Assembly (NCBI GenBank): GCA_024345305.1
Contig: BRON01000003.1
Location: 930,001-994,000 of the forward strand
Direction of reading: 5' to 3'
Length of the DNA: 64,000 nucleotides
Origin: Mrakia gelida
Lineage: Eukaryota; Basidiomycota; Tremellomycetes; Cystofilobasidiales; Mrakiaceae
The translations under genes and the position numbers were made by a program. Below are positions 20,568-31,133 of this stretch, one piece after another. The first letter of the stretch is position 1. Each line of letters starts with the position of its first letter. The notes under the pieces were generated by a model, which saw only the letters and a list, made by a program, of their open reading frames with translations, was not told where the DNA came from and did no database searches.

Positions 20568-23450
20568 CTAGATCGTTTGGGTGACAGTTTGAGCTGGAGG
20601 GGAGTTGAGTTGTTGGAGGCTGAGGAGCAGAAGGGGGGAAAGGAGCCAGTCAGTTGATGCTTCGAGGAGGCAAGGTTCGAGACGAAAGGGCGACGACGAA
20701 ACTCACCTCTTCCTCTTCGACTTGGTCATCTCCTTCCTCAGTGCTGGTCCATCGAGAGGTTTCAGGAGCTCGAAAGCACACAGAAGATCTTCGGTCACGC
20801 TCATGACGGCGGCGTAGTTTTGGAACCTGCGAGGGGAGGGAACAAGAGAGGACGACGCGTCGAGTCAGCAACAAGGATCTCTCGGAGGCTCAAACGAGAA
20901 GATGAAAAGCGACTCACTCTCCACAGTAGTTCTGAAACGATGAGAAGGAGTTCGAAGTCAGTTTGGGTCGACGAGAAAAGGACGAGGTTGGCTGTATAAC
21001 TCACGGGCGCTGAGAAAACCGTCACCAAAGTCCGCTCATTCCAGAACTCGTAACCGTCCTCCACCACCATGTGAGCTCTACAGATGAGATCGATATCGTA
21101 GTTCGCGAGGAACTGGTTGATCTGTGAAGTCGAAGCAAACGCGGCGGTCAGATTCGTGATGGCCTGGACGGCGCGCGAAGGGAGGAAGGGAGACGAAAGA
21201 CGAACGATGCTCTTTCCGAAACAGTACGACACTCCACGCTCGTTGTCCTCCCAATCCAATGCCGTATCCGAGGGGTCACTCCAGAGAAGATCGTTGAGCT
21301 GTTGAAGGGTGGAAGGGTGATCAGCTCGAGGGCGAAGGGTATTTCGAGCGAACGAGAGAAGGAGAGATGCGAGCTCACAAGTCCGTAGTCCGGCACGTCC
21401 GTAGGTCGCTGAATCTTCCTGATATCGTCCATCGATGTCATCGACGGCGAGAGTCCTCCGTGAACGCAGAAGATCTTGGAAGCGACGACCGAGGCGATGG
21501 GGAGGGTGTTGAAGACGTCGACTGGAGGAAGCGAGGGAGAGGCGAAGATGGTCAGCTCGTCGCAGGGAGACGAGACGAGCTTTCGAGGAGAGAGGCTGCT
21601 AGAGGGAGGTAGAGGGATGAACGTACTGAATCCCTTCCAGATCTTGATGTTGCACCGACGCTTGCATTCGTCGTAGAATCCGTAAACTCGAGTCACGTTG
21701 GCGGCTTCGTGGTTTCCTCGAAGGAGGAAGAAGTTCTCCGGGTACTTGATCTTGTAGCAGAGGAGCTGTGACCGACAAACAGAACAGGAGAAGAGACGAA
21801 ACGAAAACACAAATGAGCTTCAAGCTCATCTTCGGAAGGGAAAGGAGCGAAAGGTCGCGAGCTCGAAACGAGACGGAGGCGACGACTCACCAGCAAGATG
21901 GTTTCCAAACTCTGCTTCCCCCGATCGACGTAGTCACCGAGGAACAAGAAGTTGGCACTCGGAGGGAAGCCACACATCTCGAACATCCGAATGAGATCCG
22001 AGTACTGTCCGTGCACGTCGCCAACGATCTTGACCGGAGGACTGAGCTCGATCAACGTCGGTTGGCTGAGGAAGACCTCCCTGGCTGCTAGGCAGATGGC
22101 TGTGATCTCGGCGTTCTTGAGAGTGACGGTCTTGGTGACCTTTCCAGTGTAGCCAGCCTCGAGAAGTCGAGAGATCATCGAGTCGATGTCGAGGGTTCGG
22201 AGAGGGAGAGGGGTAGGGTTGTTTGAGGATCCGGACGTGGAGGTGGTGGTGAGAGGAGCTGTGAGGAGGGACGTGAGACCTTGAGATGGGGATGAGGAGA
22301 GGTTGCTTGATGGGTTGGCGAGGATGGTTTGAGTCGTTGGGATCTGTGAGGAGGGGAGGCGGAGGGAGGAGAAGGTGGAGCGGACGAGGGGAGGAGGATG
22401 GAGAAGGACGCAGAAGATGAGGTCAGATACGCGGTGCGATGAGCCGAGTAGAGCATCGAGATGGGTCTGTATGTGTACGGCAGCAGAAGTGCTTCCTCGA
22501 GGCAGCAAAGCCATGAAGGTGAGCTCGAGAAGGGGAAGGAGGAGAGGAGGGGAGCTAAAGCTGATCTTCCCGAGCTCTTCGCCAAGCCTGCAAGCAGCTG
22601 ATCCTCCAGCGAGACTCTGCTGGCAATCAGAGAGACCTTTGGCATGAGGGAGTTCTCTTCTATTGAGCTGAGGACCTCTACCCTCACCCTCTAGAGCGAA
22701 GGAATCTCGAGAGGCGAGACGCAGGAGGACCCGTCATCGCGGGGCACGACCTCCTCCTTCCGCTTCTCCCCTCTCTCTCTGCTTCCGACTCCATAGACTG
22801 CCCTGAGACGGCAGCTACGTCTAGAGCGAAGCAGGAGCACCATCTAGAGCCGATGCAGCTTCCCTTCTCGAGCACAAACGCGCTGAGAAGTGAAGGTGGA
22901 GGAGAGAAAGGGTGATGGGAAAGCGTCCTCGATGATAGGACCTCGCTCCCCTTCCTCCTCTCCTCTTACGACTCAGACAAGGGTGCGAGCTCAGATTTCT
23001 CTGCTCCAGTATCCCTAAGCCTTGAGCCTGCCCTCCTGCCCTCGAGCTGAAGCAAAGCTTCCCTCGCTCTGGGCCTCAACGAGGGAGGATTGCGCTCCCT
23101 TCCCTGTCGACCATCACAACAGCTGACTCCTCCTCCTGCTCTTGATGAAACGAAAGTGGGAGACTTACCTCGTTGATTCCCATAGGAACAGCCTCCCCAG
23201 GAGCTACACCAGCTCCTCCATTCTTGTCTCCTCCTCCGTTCCCGTCCCCATTCGAATCTCCATTCAGCGAAGTTGAACTGTTCTCCCTCCCTTTGCCCTT
23301 ATCCCTCTCCCTGGCCTGGAGCTCAGGAAGAGCCAACCTCCCAGCCTGAACGGGGCCGTCGACGGTGGAACCTTCGTGATCGTCCTGATGGAGAGGGTTG
23401 GGCTCTTTCGACTTCGTACGAGACATCTTTTTAGAGGGTGCGTTGCCCAT
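20568..23450 (-). CDS. PPZ1: Ser/Thr protein phosphatase of the Ppz type (PP1-like)
   Basis: Ppz phosphatases control salt tolerance, cation transport and cell-wall integrity in yeasts, and are fungus-specific. Nine exons close in frame to 470 residues. The start MGNAPSKK gives an N-myristoylation signal at Gly2, as in yeast Ppz1. A disordered, Asn/Gly/Ser-rich N-terminal arm of about 160 residues follows, then the catalytic domain: [71 protein letters not shown] and [14 protein letters not shown]. Two conserved positions are unusual: GNHEAA, where GNHECA is normal, and GEFQN, where GEFDN is normal. The metal and phosphate ligands themselves (D, H, D, N, H, H) are present. Intron 1 (22344-23168) is 825 bases, far longer than the others. 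One exon is 14 nt (20918-20931). An alternative start near 22514 inside intron 1 was rejected because it lacks the MGN arm. Confidence 0.92.
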
Positions 23451-24428
23451 CTTGAACGGAGAGAGGGCGAGGTGGGTGGCGGGACGTCGTTGGGGAGAGG
23501 AGAGGAGGGAGAGCGAGAGGGAGCTTGCTGAGGACGGGAGTGGGTCTGATGAAGAGAGGAGCTTGGGGAGGCGGAGGGAGAAACGAGGCTGGGTGTGTGG
23601 GTGTGTTTCTGGGTTTGAGTGCTGAAGGGGTTGGGAGGGGAGAGGGAGGAGGTTCGCAGGAGGAGGACGACGTTCGGTTTCGATCTCTCGTCCTGCCGCG
23701 GAATCTAAAATCATCGAGAGAGACCAGGTTTTCTAGAGCTCGGATCAATGAGTATAAGTCTATCTTTATCTACTTGGTCACCACAGAGCTCGCATCGCAA
23801 AAGAAGCAGGATTTCGAGCGAACTCTCACCTCTCGCTCGATGTCGCACTTCTTCTCGTCCTCCCTTCTCGCCATCATCTCTCCCCTCTCACCACCACGAT
23901 CTCAAGCGAGATTTTGGTTCCTGCCCTTTCCCGAACCCTTGGTTAGCTCTTCCCTCCTCGGTGAAAAATCTGACCTCCTTGGCTCTTCTACCGAGCTTAC
24001 AAGACCCGAAAATACGCGACGCGTCTCGTCTCGCCAACCCTCTCCTCCTCCCCTCCTTTCCCACGACCTCCCAGGTCCCTTTTCACTCACCAAACATCAT
24101 CAAACCCTTCCTCGTACCAACTCAGACTCTCCCCCAAATCCCAGAATCTCACGAGATCGTCTGTTCATTCTTTCTCCGCCTTTCTTGCCCCTCGTCTGCG
24201 TCTCCGAGCTTCTCCCCATCCTCCCTCGATCTCTGCCTCCAGGCCTGGCCCTGCTCTCGTTTCTTGTTCGCTTCCAACCACCAGCATCACTCATCCCAAG
24301 AGTCGCCTCTCCCATCCATCCCCATCCTCAGCTCGACAACGTCAGCCTGAGCTCGGAACGAACTCGCGCTCGAGAAGAAACGACGAGCACTCGACGATCG
24401 CCCTCCCTCCCTCCGACGTCGACTTTGA
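23451..24428. promoter_or_regulatory. Divergent promoter region, phosphatase (-) and amylase (+)
   Basis: The two genes start back to back with 978 bases between their start codons. The + strand side is C/T-rich from about 23860 to 24420 and contains one GACGCGTC site near 24019. I see no TATA box that I would defend and no other gene. Confidence 0.5.
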
Positions 24429-27400
24429 ATGGGCGTTTCTTCGCTGGTGCTGGTTTGGGCGCTGCTGGGATTGGTAGGGCTAGAGGGCGCGCTGGGGTTG
24501 ACTTCGGGAGAGTGGAAAAGACGAAGTATATACCAGGTCAGTCTTGGAAACGAGACGAGAGCTGGGAGAGGGAGGGGAGAGCGAGGGGAGCTCGGTTGTT
24601 GTTGAGCTTGATGGGTCTGAAGGCAAGGAGGAGCTGGACGGAGTGAAGAGCTCTTTGTTCTTCAAAGAGCTAGAGGTTCGAGGGCAGAGCCATGGCTGTC
24701 TACTAACCTGGAGGAGCTCGCCTGTCTTGGGCTTTGAGCGAGCTGTGGAAGGATGGAGGAGATAAGGAGGAGGAGGACGAGTTGAGCTTTGCTTGCTTTG
24801 CTTTTGACGCGACCAAGGTCGTTAGTCGAGATTCAAACTCGCTGGCTTTCAGCTCCAGACCTGGAGCATCTCGATAGCTCTCCTAGGGAACGAGAGAGCT
24901 CGAGGGGTGGGATGAAAAGCTCATTCGCTGATCGAGCGAGGGAGGAGGGAGCGAAGAAGCTCGACGAGCTTTGGGGGCTGCGAGACGAGGCTCTCTCTTT
25001 CTTCGAGGCTCTCTTCATCACTTTCCAGTCCAGCTCGTCCACACCTTCCGAAGTTCCTCTCGTTCGCTTAGATCACGTTCGCTTAGAACTGAGAACGTTG
25101 ACTTGCGCTTTCGGTTTCCTTATCGCAGGTCGTGACGGATCGGTACGTTTTCACCTCGTTCCTCACGAAGGTTTCGGATCCTCCATCCTGACCCTCCTTG
25201 CACTTCCTCACTCGAACAGGTTCGCGACCACTAATGGAACGAATCCCAGATGCGTGGCTTCTGAACGGGTGTTCTGTGGTGGAAGTTGGCTAGGAATCGG
25301 TTCGTCTTTGTGGGACTTCCCCTGGCTCGACAACCGCGTCGCTGACTTCCTTTCTCTCGCCTCGTATGAACAGTCAGGCAGCTGGACTACATCCAGGGAA
25401 TGGGATTCGGTGAGTTCACATCTCCATTGACTCCAGCAGGAGCTCCTAGCTGCTCAACTGAATGTCGACACTGATCGCGACGCTTTCTTCGTCTCGTCCG
25501 CTCAGACGCGGTCTGGATCTCTCCCATCGTCGAGTCGATAGATAACCAGGACACCGGAGCTGGACAGGCTTACCATCGATACTGGCCGACAAATCACTTC
25601 GGTATGTCCCTCCTCACATGCTCGGCCAGTTCTGCTTCGCCTCGCGTCTAACCTCGAACTCTCCTCTTCTCTTCTTTCTTCCAGCTCTACAAGACACAGC
25701 GGCCAACCTTCTCACTCTCTCGAACGCTCTTCACTCCCGAGGAATGGCTCTCATGGTCAGCTCTCCTCCATCGTCCTCTCTTCTTTTACGTCTTTTCTCC
25801 TCCGAACTAACCTCGACGCGTCGTCTCGCTCGCAGGTCGACATGGTCGAGAATCACGTCGCATGGAAGGTTCCAGACAACAGCGCTCCCTTCGACCCCGC
25901 CAACGGCCAGTATGGAGCCCTCAACCAGTCATCGGACTACCATCCTCCTTGTGTGATCAACTACAACTCGGTACAAAACCGAGACGTTTGTGAGTCGAGG
26001 TCCTCCTCCGCCTTCCTTTCTTCCCTCGATTCGCTGACAATGTGTGGCTCTCTGCGCACCTAGGCTGGATCTACACAACCAACACGCCGAAATCAGTCGT
26101 CCTTCCCGATATCAACACCACCTCCGATCGAGTTCGAACGCTCCTCTACAACCGAGTCTCGGAACTCGTGAAGACCTACAGCATCGATGGGCTGCGTTGC
26201 GACGCTGCTTGGTTGATCGAGATTGACTTCTGGAAGGGATACACGGATGCTGCGGGTGTGTTTACGATGGGAGAAGTTCTGAACGGAGGTGAGTCGCTTG
26301 ATCACAATTGCCTCGTCGCGTCGCGCTCCCGCTTACGTTGACCTCCCTCGATCTTCGATTTATAGATCCTGTCACAGTTCAGCCTTTCCAGGATAACACG
26401 CTGGATTCAGTCCTCAACTATCCAAGTGAGTGACGTCTCTTCTTAGCGGTCAGATCAATCGAACCCGTTCGCGACCCTGACGCAATTTCGCGTTTGATCC
26501 GACCTCTCCAGTGTACTATCCCCTCACGTGAGTCCTTTTTGACCCCAGTCTGAGCAGCGAGTATTTGAAGTAAGACTACAGGTCTCTGACTCGCTCTTAT
26601 TCGTCTCATCTGCTCTTTTTCCTAGTCGCGCCTTCACGTCAAGCTCTGGGTCAATGAAGGACCTCTCGAACATGGTAGGAACCCTCGCGTTCTCGTACGA
26701 CACCACCGACCTCGGAGGATTCGTATCCAACCACGACATTCCTCGTCCAAGATCTTACGTCAAGAACAAGGACAGCTCGGCAAGTCCATCGAGTTGACGC
26801 GTTCGTTTCGCTCGAATTCGAAGCTGACTTGCGTTCTTCGCCTTCTCCTTTCGTAGCTTCTCTCGAACCTCTTCTCTTACTCCTTCATCTCCGACGGGAT
26901 TCCAATCTTCTACTCTGGCGACGAGACCGACAACGCTGTTGGAGGTGAGAACTTCAGACGTCTCAGTCGCGAGTTCGCGTTCGAGCCGTCGCTCCGTGCT
27001 GATCCTCTCTTCCCTCTCTTCGACAGCCGTCGATCCTCTCAACCGAGAAGCTCTTTGGACACTTTCATCGACTCCATATGACGTGAGTGGGCGTTTCCCA
27101 GCTCTCGTTGAATTCGAGGCTGATCTTTGCTCGCGTCTCCCTTGCACACTGGTAGACCTCGTTGACGACCTACAAGGCCGTCACTCTGCTCAATGCTGTC
27201 CGTAAAGCTGCTGGCCTCTTCTCTCTCAACTTCTGGACTCTCAAGGTCCGTCGTCCTCTTCTTCATCCACTGCTCGAGGCCTTTCTGACCTTGTTGTGCG
27301 ATCGTAGATGACCGTCGTTCAGTACACGTCGAACGACATCGTCCTCTCCGTGAGTCGTTCTTCCCTTCGACTCCCCCGAATCCTCACACTCATAACTGAC

Positions 27401-27815
27401 GGTTCGATCCTCCACTCTCAGAAATACCCCCTCATGTCCGTCCTCACCAACCGAGGCTCCTCTCAATCGAGCTCTTCGGTCATCACCTTCCCAACTTCTT
27501 ACAACGCCGGAACCGTCGTCGTCAACACTCTCCTCTGCACCAAATCGACCGTCAACTCAGCTGGTCAGCTCTCAGCTCTCATCTCAGGAGGTCTGCCTCA
27601 GGTTCGTCCCTTCTTCCTTCTCGATCTGTCGTCTCGAACGACACCCGACCGCTGACTTCGACTTCTCCTCTTGTCTCGTCGCGCAACAGATCTTCCTTCC
27701 CCTTTCAGCCATCACCTCAGACTCAGGATTCTGCTCTTCGATAGTAACGACTCAGCCTTGCGCGTCCAAGACCGCTTTAAGGACCGCTGCATCGAAAGCG
27801 ACTGCCACCGCTTAG
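24429..27815 (+). CDS. Secreted GH13 alpha-amylase-like enzyme
   Basis: Fungal acid alpha-amylases hydrolyse alpha-1,4-glucan outside the cell. Seventeen exons close in frame to 532 residues. MGVSSLVLVWALLGLVGLEG is a signal peptide, then LTSGEWKRRSIYQVVTDRFA as in Taka-amylase-type enzymes. Seen in order: GGSWLGI, LDYIQGMGFDAVWISPI, VDMVENHVAW, GLRCDAAW (nucleophile Asp), MGEVLNG (acid/base Glu), SNHDIPR (third Asp), DGIPIFYSGDE and DPLNREALW. A C-terminal beta domain ends in a Ser/Thr/Ala-rich tail without a starch-binding domain. The Lys-His pair that normally follows the nucleophile (DTVKH) is replaced by Ala-Trp, which should alter substrate binding. Intron 1 (24537-25128) is 592 bases. 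Exon 2 is 14 nt (25129-25142) and exon 10 is 16 nt (26512-26527). The intron after 26779 starts with GC, not GT. Confidence 0.92.
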
Positions 27816-28476
27816 ATTTCGATTTCGCTTCTCTTATTTTCCTCCCTTAGACGACTGCTCGCCCTTTCTACCTATCCTAGTATCACGTTTAGACTTAGCA
27901 TCCTCGCTATAGACTCTAATGACCCCTCAGAAGCGACGCCTCGCCTCTGCGATAAGCTGTTCGACGCGTCGACTTGGCCGTCGCGTGTCGACCTTCCGTT
28001 TCGATCCAGAGCTCACTGAGCGACGAGTTGGAGGATGGGAAGGATAAAGAGGGCTGATAAGATATAGCAAGGTAGGCGCACGAGGAAAAAAAAAAAAGAA
28101 AAGAAGAAGAGCAGAACCGAAGTGGGGAGAGAGCAAAGGGAGAAGGGAGAGGGGAGGGTCGTGACGCGTCGAAGGAACTGGCGAAAGAGAAGGGAAAACA
28201 AAGTCCGTGTGTGTGCTGTAGTGAAGTGAGGCCAAGAAGAGTAAAGAGTCCAGGAAACCGGAGCGTGAGTGTGGGTGTAGTAAGGTATCCGTGAGTGAGT
28301 GAAGAAAACGAGACCGAGGAAAAAGGAATGCGATGCTAGTAATGTACGTGTGAGGAAGAGGGAGAGGGAACGAAACCGAACGAGACCGAGCCGGGAAGTG
28401 TTCTTCAACAAAATAGGTGAAAGAAAGAGAAAGTGTCCAACAACGAGTCCAAGTGGGAGAAGAGAGTCGACGCGTC
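27816..28476. other. Convergent 3' region, amylase (+) and TMEM198-like gene (-)
   Basis: Both genes end here, so it should hold their 3' untranslated regions. It carries three GACGCGTC or close sites (27964-27971, about 28164 and about 28469) and a run of A near 28087. No gene is evident. Confidence 0.5.
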
Positions 28477-31133
28477 TCACCTCCTCCTCCTTTCCGCCCC
28501 TCCTCCCCCCTGAGCCGGAGCAGCACTCCCATCACCTCCAAGAGAGTACTGACTCTCCCTTCTACCTCCCATGCTCCCCTTCCCAGCAACGCTCCCCCTC
28601 CACCCCTCTACATCAACCTCGCTCCTCCTCTTCCTCTCGACCCTTGTCTTCGCATCCTCCTCCCTCTTCCCCATCTCTTCCCTCTCCCTCGCCTTGTCCT
28701 TCTCCCACTTGGCTCTCGCAGCAGCAGCTTCGAACCGCTCGTCGATGGGAGATTGGAGAGTCTTGATCTTCTCGCGATGACGAGCAGCGAGATCCGATTG
28801 GGAGAGGGTTCGTTGAGCGGGTGGAGGGCGAGGTTTGGTGGAGGAGGTCGTCGCGGCGGTTTGTGGCAGAAGAACCGAGGGGAGGGTGAAAGTTGACGAC
28901 CGACGAGATCCTGAGATGCGATCCATACCGGCTGATGCTCCTCCTCCGCCCTCCATAATCCCTTGCATGCTCATCATGCTCGACCGTCGCTCGTTCATTC
29001 CAGGTCGACTTCCGCTCGCTCGAGGATTGGCGGATCCTCCGCTGAAGCTGCTGGATCGATGATCTCCCTCTTTGCGTCGGAAGGTCGACTGTTCCTCTGG
29101 CGAGGTTGGTCGGTAGACGACGCGTTTGGCGAGGTATTCGTCCCATTCGGTTTTGGGGGAGAGGGGAGACGCGTCGACGACGGGAGCGGGAGCGAGAGGA
29201 GAGGATGTTCGACGAGCGTGTTCTCCGAATCCTGAGAACGAGTGGGTGGACTGACGAGAGTGGTTTGTGGTGGGAGGAGGGAAGAAGGCCTGTTGGGTTG
29301 GGGAGAGGGTGGGAGGAGCAGCTGGAGCGGTGGCCGAGACTGGGGTGGTGGGCGACGATGAACGAAGAGCCTCGAAGGTTTTCCGAATGGTGAGGATCTC
29401 CTGCAGCAGTTTCTCCTTCTCCCTTAGCTCTGGGTCATCCGAGACCGACGAAGGAGGAGGAGCCATCGTCGAAGCCGTCGCCGTCGAACTGGTGAGAGCG
29501 TGTCCTCCTCCGTTGGGTCGAAGTCCTCCTTCTCTCGTTCCGAGGTCGAGGGTCGGGAGGAGGTTAATTGCGTCGAAGCTGGACCTGGTTCGTTCCATGC
29601 TCTTGGCTTCTCCCTTGTACGAGTTGACCCCCATGAGCGTGCTCTCCTCGTCGCCGAACTGAGGGCTTCGAAGACCTCCTCCGTTTCGAGATCCATGCTC
29701 TGCTTCCCATTTCTCGAGCTCGGCCTCGTGGGTCCGAAGGCGACGAGCAGCGATGGCCTCCTCCTCCGCGACGGTTCGACGACGATCCTCCGCTGAGATC
29801 TGGGAGAGCTTGGTTCGAAGGTGGGAGTAGGCTTTGAACTGGATGGCGGCTCTGCAATTTGAGGAAGAGGGACGGGCGAGAGTCAGTTCTCGAACGCGTG
29901 TGGAAAGGAGGTGAGCCGAACGAACCCAAGGAGACCAACGACTCCTAGTACTCCGAGCTCGATCTGCATGCCTTGGGAGAGCAGGAAAATCCCGTTCTGA
30001 GGAGCGAGGACGTCCGCGAAGATGGATCCAAAGCCGAGGTTGTAGATGTAGAACTCCTTGAGACCCAGTCGCGTGAAGCAGTCAACGCCGAGAACGAAAG
30101 CGGTTGAACCGATCCTGGAGAGAGAAATGGAAAGACGCGTCAGTTCTGCATCGAGATCGAAAGGCAAGCCGATACGTCGAGTTTCAACGGGAAGACGACT
30201 CTCGACTCACCAAGCTGTTGACAGAACTACCATCGGGTTGTGAAGGCTGTTGAAGAGTCCACCGATGAAGCATCCAGCAGAGCATCCTACGTGGCAGCAA
30301 CAAAAGGAGCGACGTCATTTAGCGTCTTCGAACGAAACGAGGGAATTCAAACACGCGTCGAGCTCACCAACGAGCAGCACCCATCTCCAGACCTGCGTCT
30401 TGATCGTCCCGTCCGACTTCAAGCACAAAACGAACCACGCCAGCGACCATCCTCCCACGAAGGGGATCAAGTACTTCCCTTGATTCCAGAAGAACAAGCC
30501 GACGCCGCCTCCAACGATCCCGACGACCACCGAGATCAGGACGAACAGGCCGCGAAGCGTAGGGGAGGGCGAGTTGATGACCTGAGGAGGGAGACCAAAG
30601 TGGAGGATGATGATGACTGAGATGACGCTGACGGTGTAGAAGGGGATGAGGAAGAGGGAGGACCTGAAGTACCGAGAGTGAGAGAGAACGAACGAGGTTA
30701 GTCGAGCGAACTCCTCGTCGCTGTTTTCTCGAGAGGCTTCTCACCATCGGTTCTTGCCTCCGAGGGTGGCGATCGGGATACCAGTCAGGATGAGGATAGC
30801 TCCTGCGACTCCGTAGGCTCCGTCTAGCTTGATGAGGTAGGGAACGGCGAGAGGAGCGGTGACGTTCGTTGCCGTCGCGTTCGAGGTTCCGTTGGGCCAG
30901 ATGAAGGTTCCGTTGAAAAAAAGGGATCCAGAAGGGAGAGGAGGGAGAGAGGAAGATGCGAAGGTCGAGTTTTGGGAAAGGGAAGCTGAAGGTGAAGCGG
31001 TGGGAGCGACGAAGGATCCTGAACGGGTGACGGAGGATTGGAAGCTGGCCGTCGACGATGCGGTTTGGGATTGGGCGGACGTGTAGGAGAGGAGGGAAAG
31101 GAGCGGAAGGAGGAGGGTAGAGGAGAGTCTCAT
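28477..31133 (-). CDS. Multi-pass membrane protein of the TM7S3/TM198-like (DUF4203) type
   Basis: The role of this family in fungi is not established. Five exons close in frame to 774 residues. A signal peptide (MRLSSTLLLPLLSLLSYTSA) is followed by a Ser/Thr-rich outer segment with Asn-glycosylation sequons (NST, NGT, NTS-like). A block of about seven hydrophobic helices follows from DGAYGVAGAILILTGI to LGVLGVVGLLG; GLFF and SAGCFIGGLFN are among the Gly-rich helix motifs typical of the family. The remaining about 460 residues are cytoplasmic by prediction: first a Glu/Arg-rich coiled coil (AEDRRRTVAEEEAIAARR), then a Ser/Pro-rich disordered region, then a second charged helix (RAKWEKDKAREREEMGKR). 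A donor near 31512 and an acceptor near 31152 on the minus strand suggest a 5' leader intron, since its in-frame reading meets a stop. Confidence 0.82.

Noticed and set aside
22175..22514. An ATG near 22514 as the start of the phosphatase
   Set aside because: It falls inside the long first intron. The exon at 23169-23450 supplies the MGN myristoylation arm typical of Ppz and joins in frame.
24825..24860. tRNA-like GATTCAAAC near CGAG/CTCG arms
   Set aside because: The stem is 4 bp, the other arms are missing, and it lies inside the first amylase intron.
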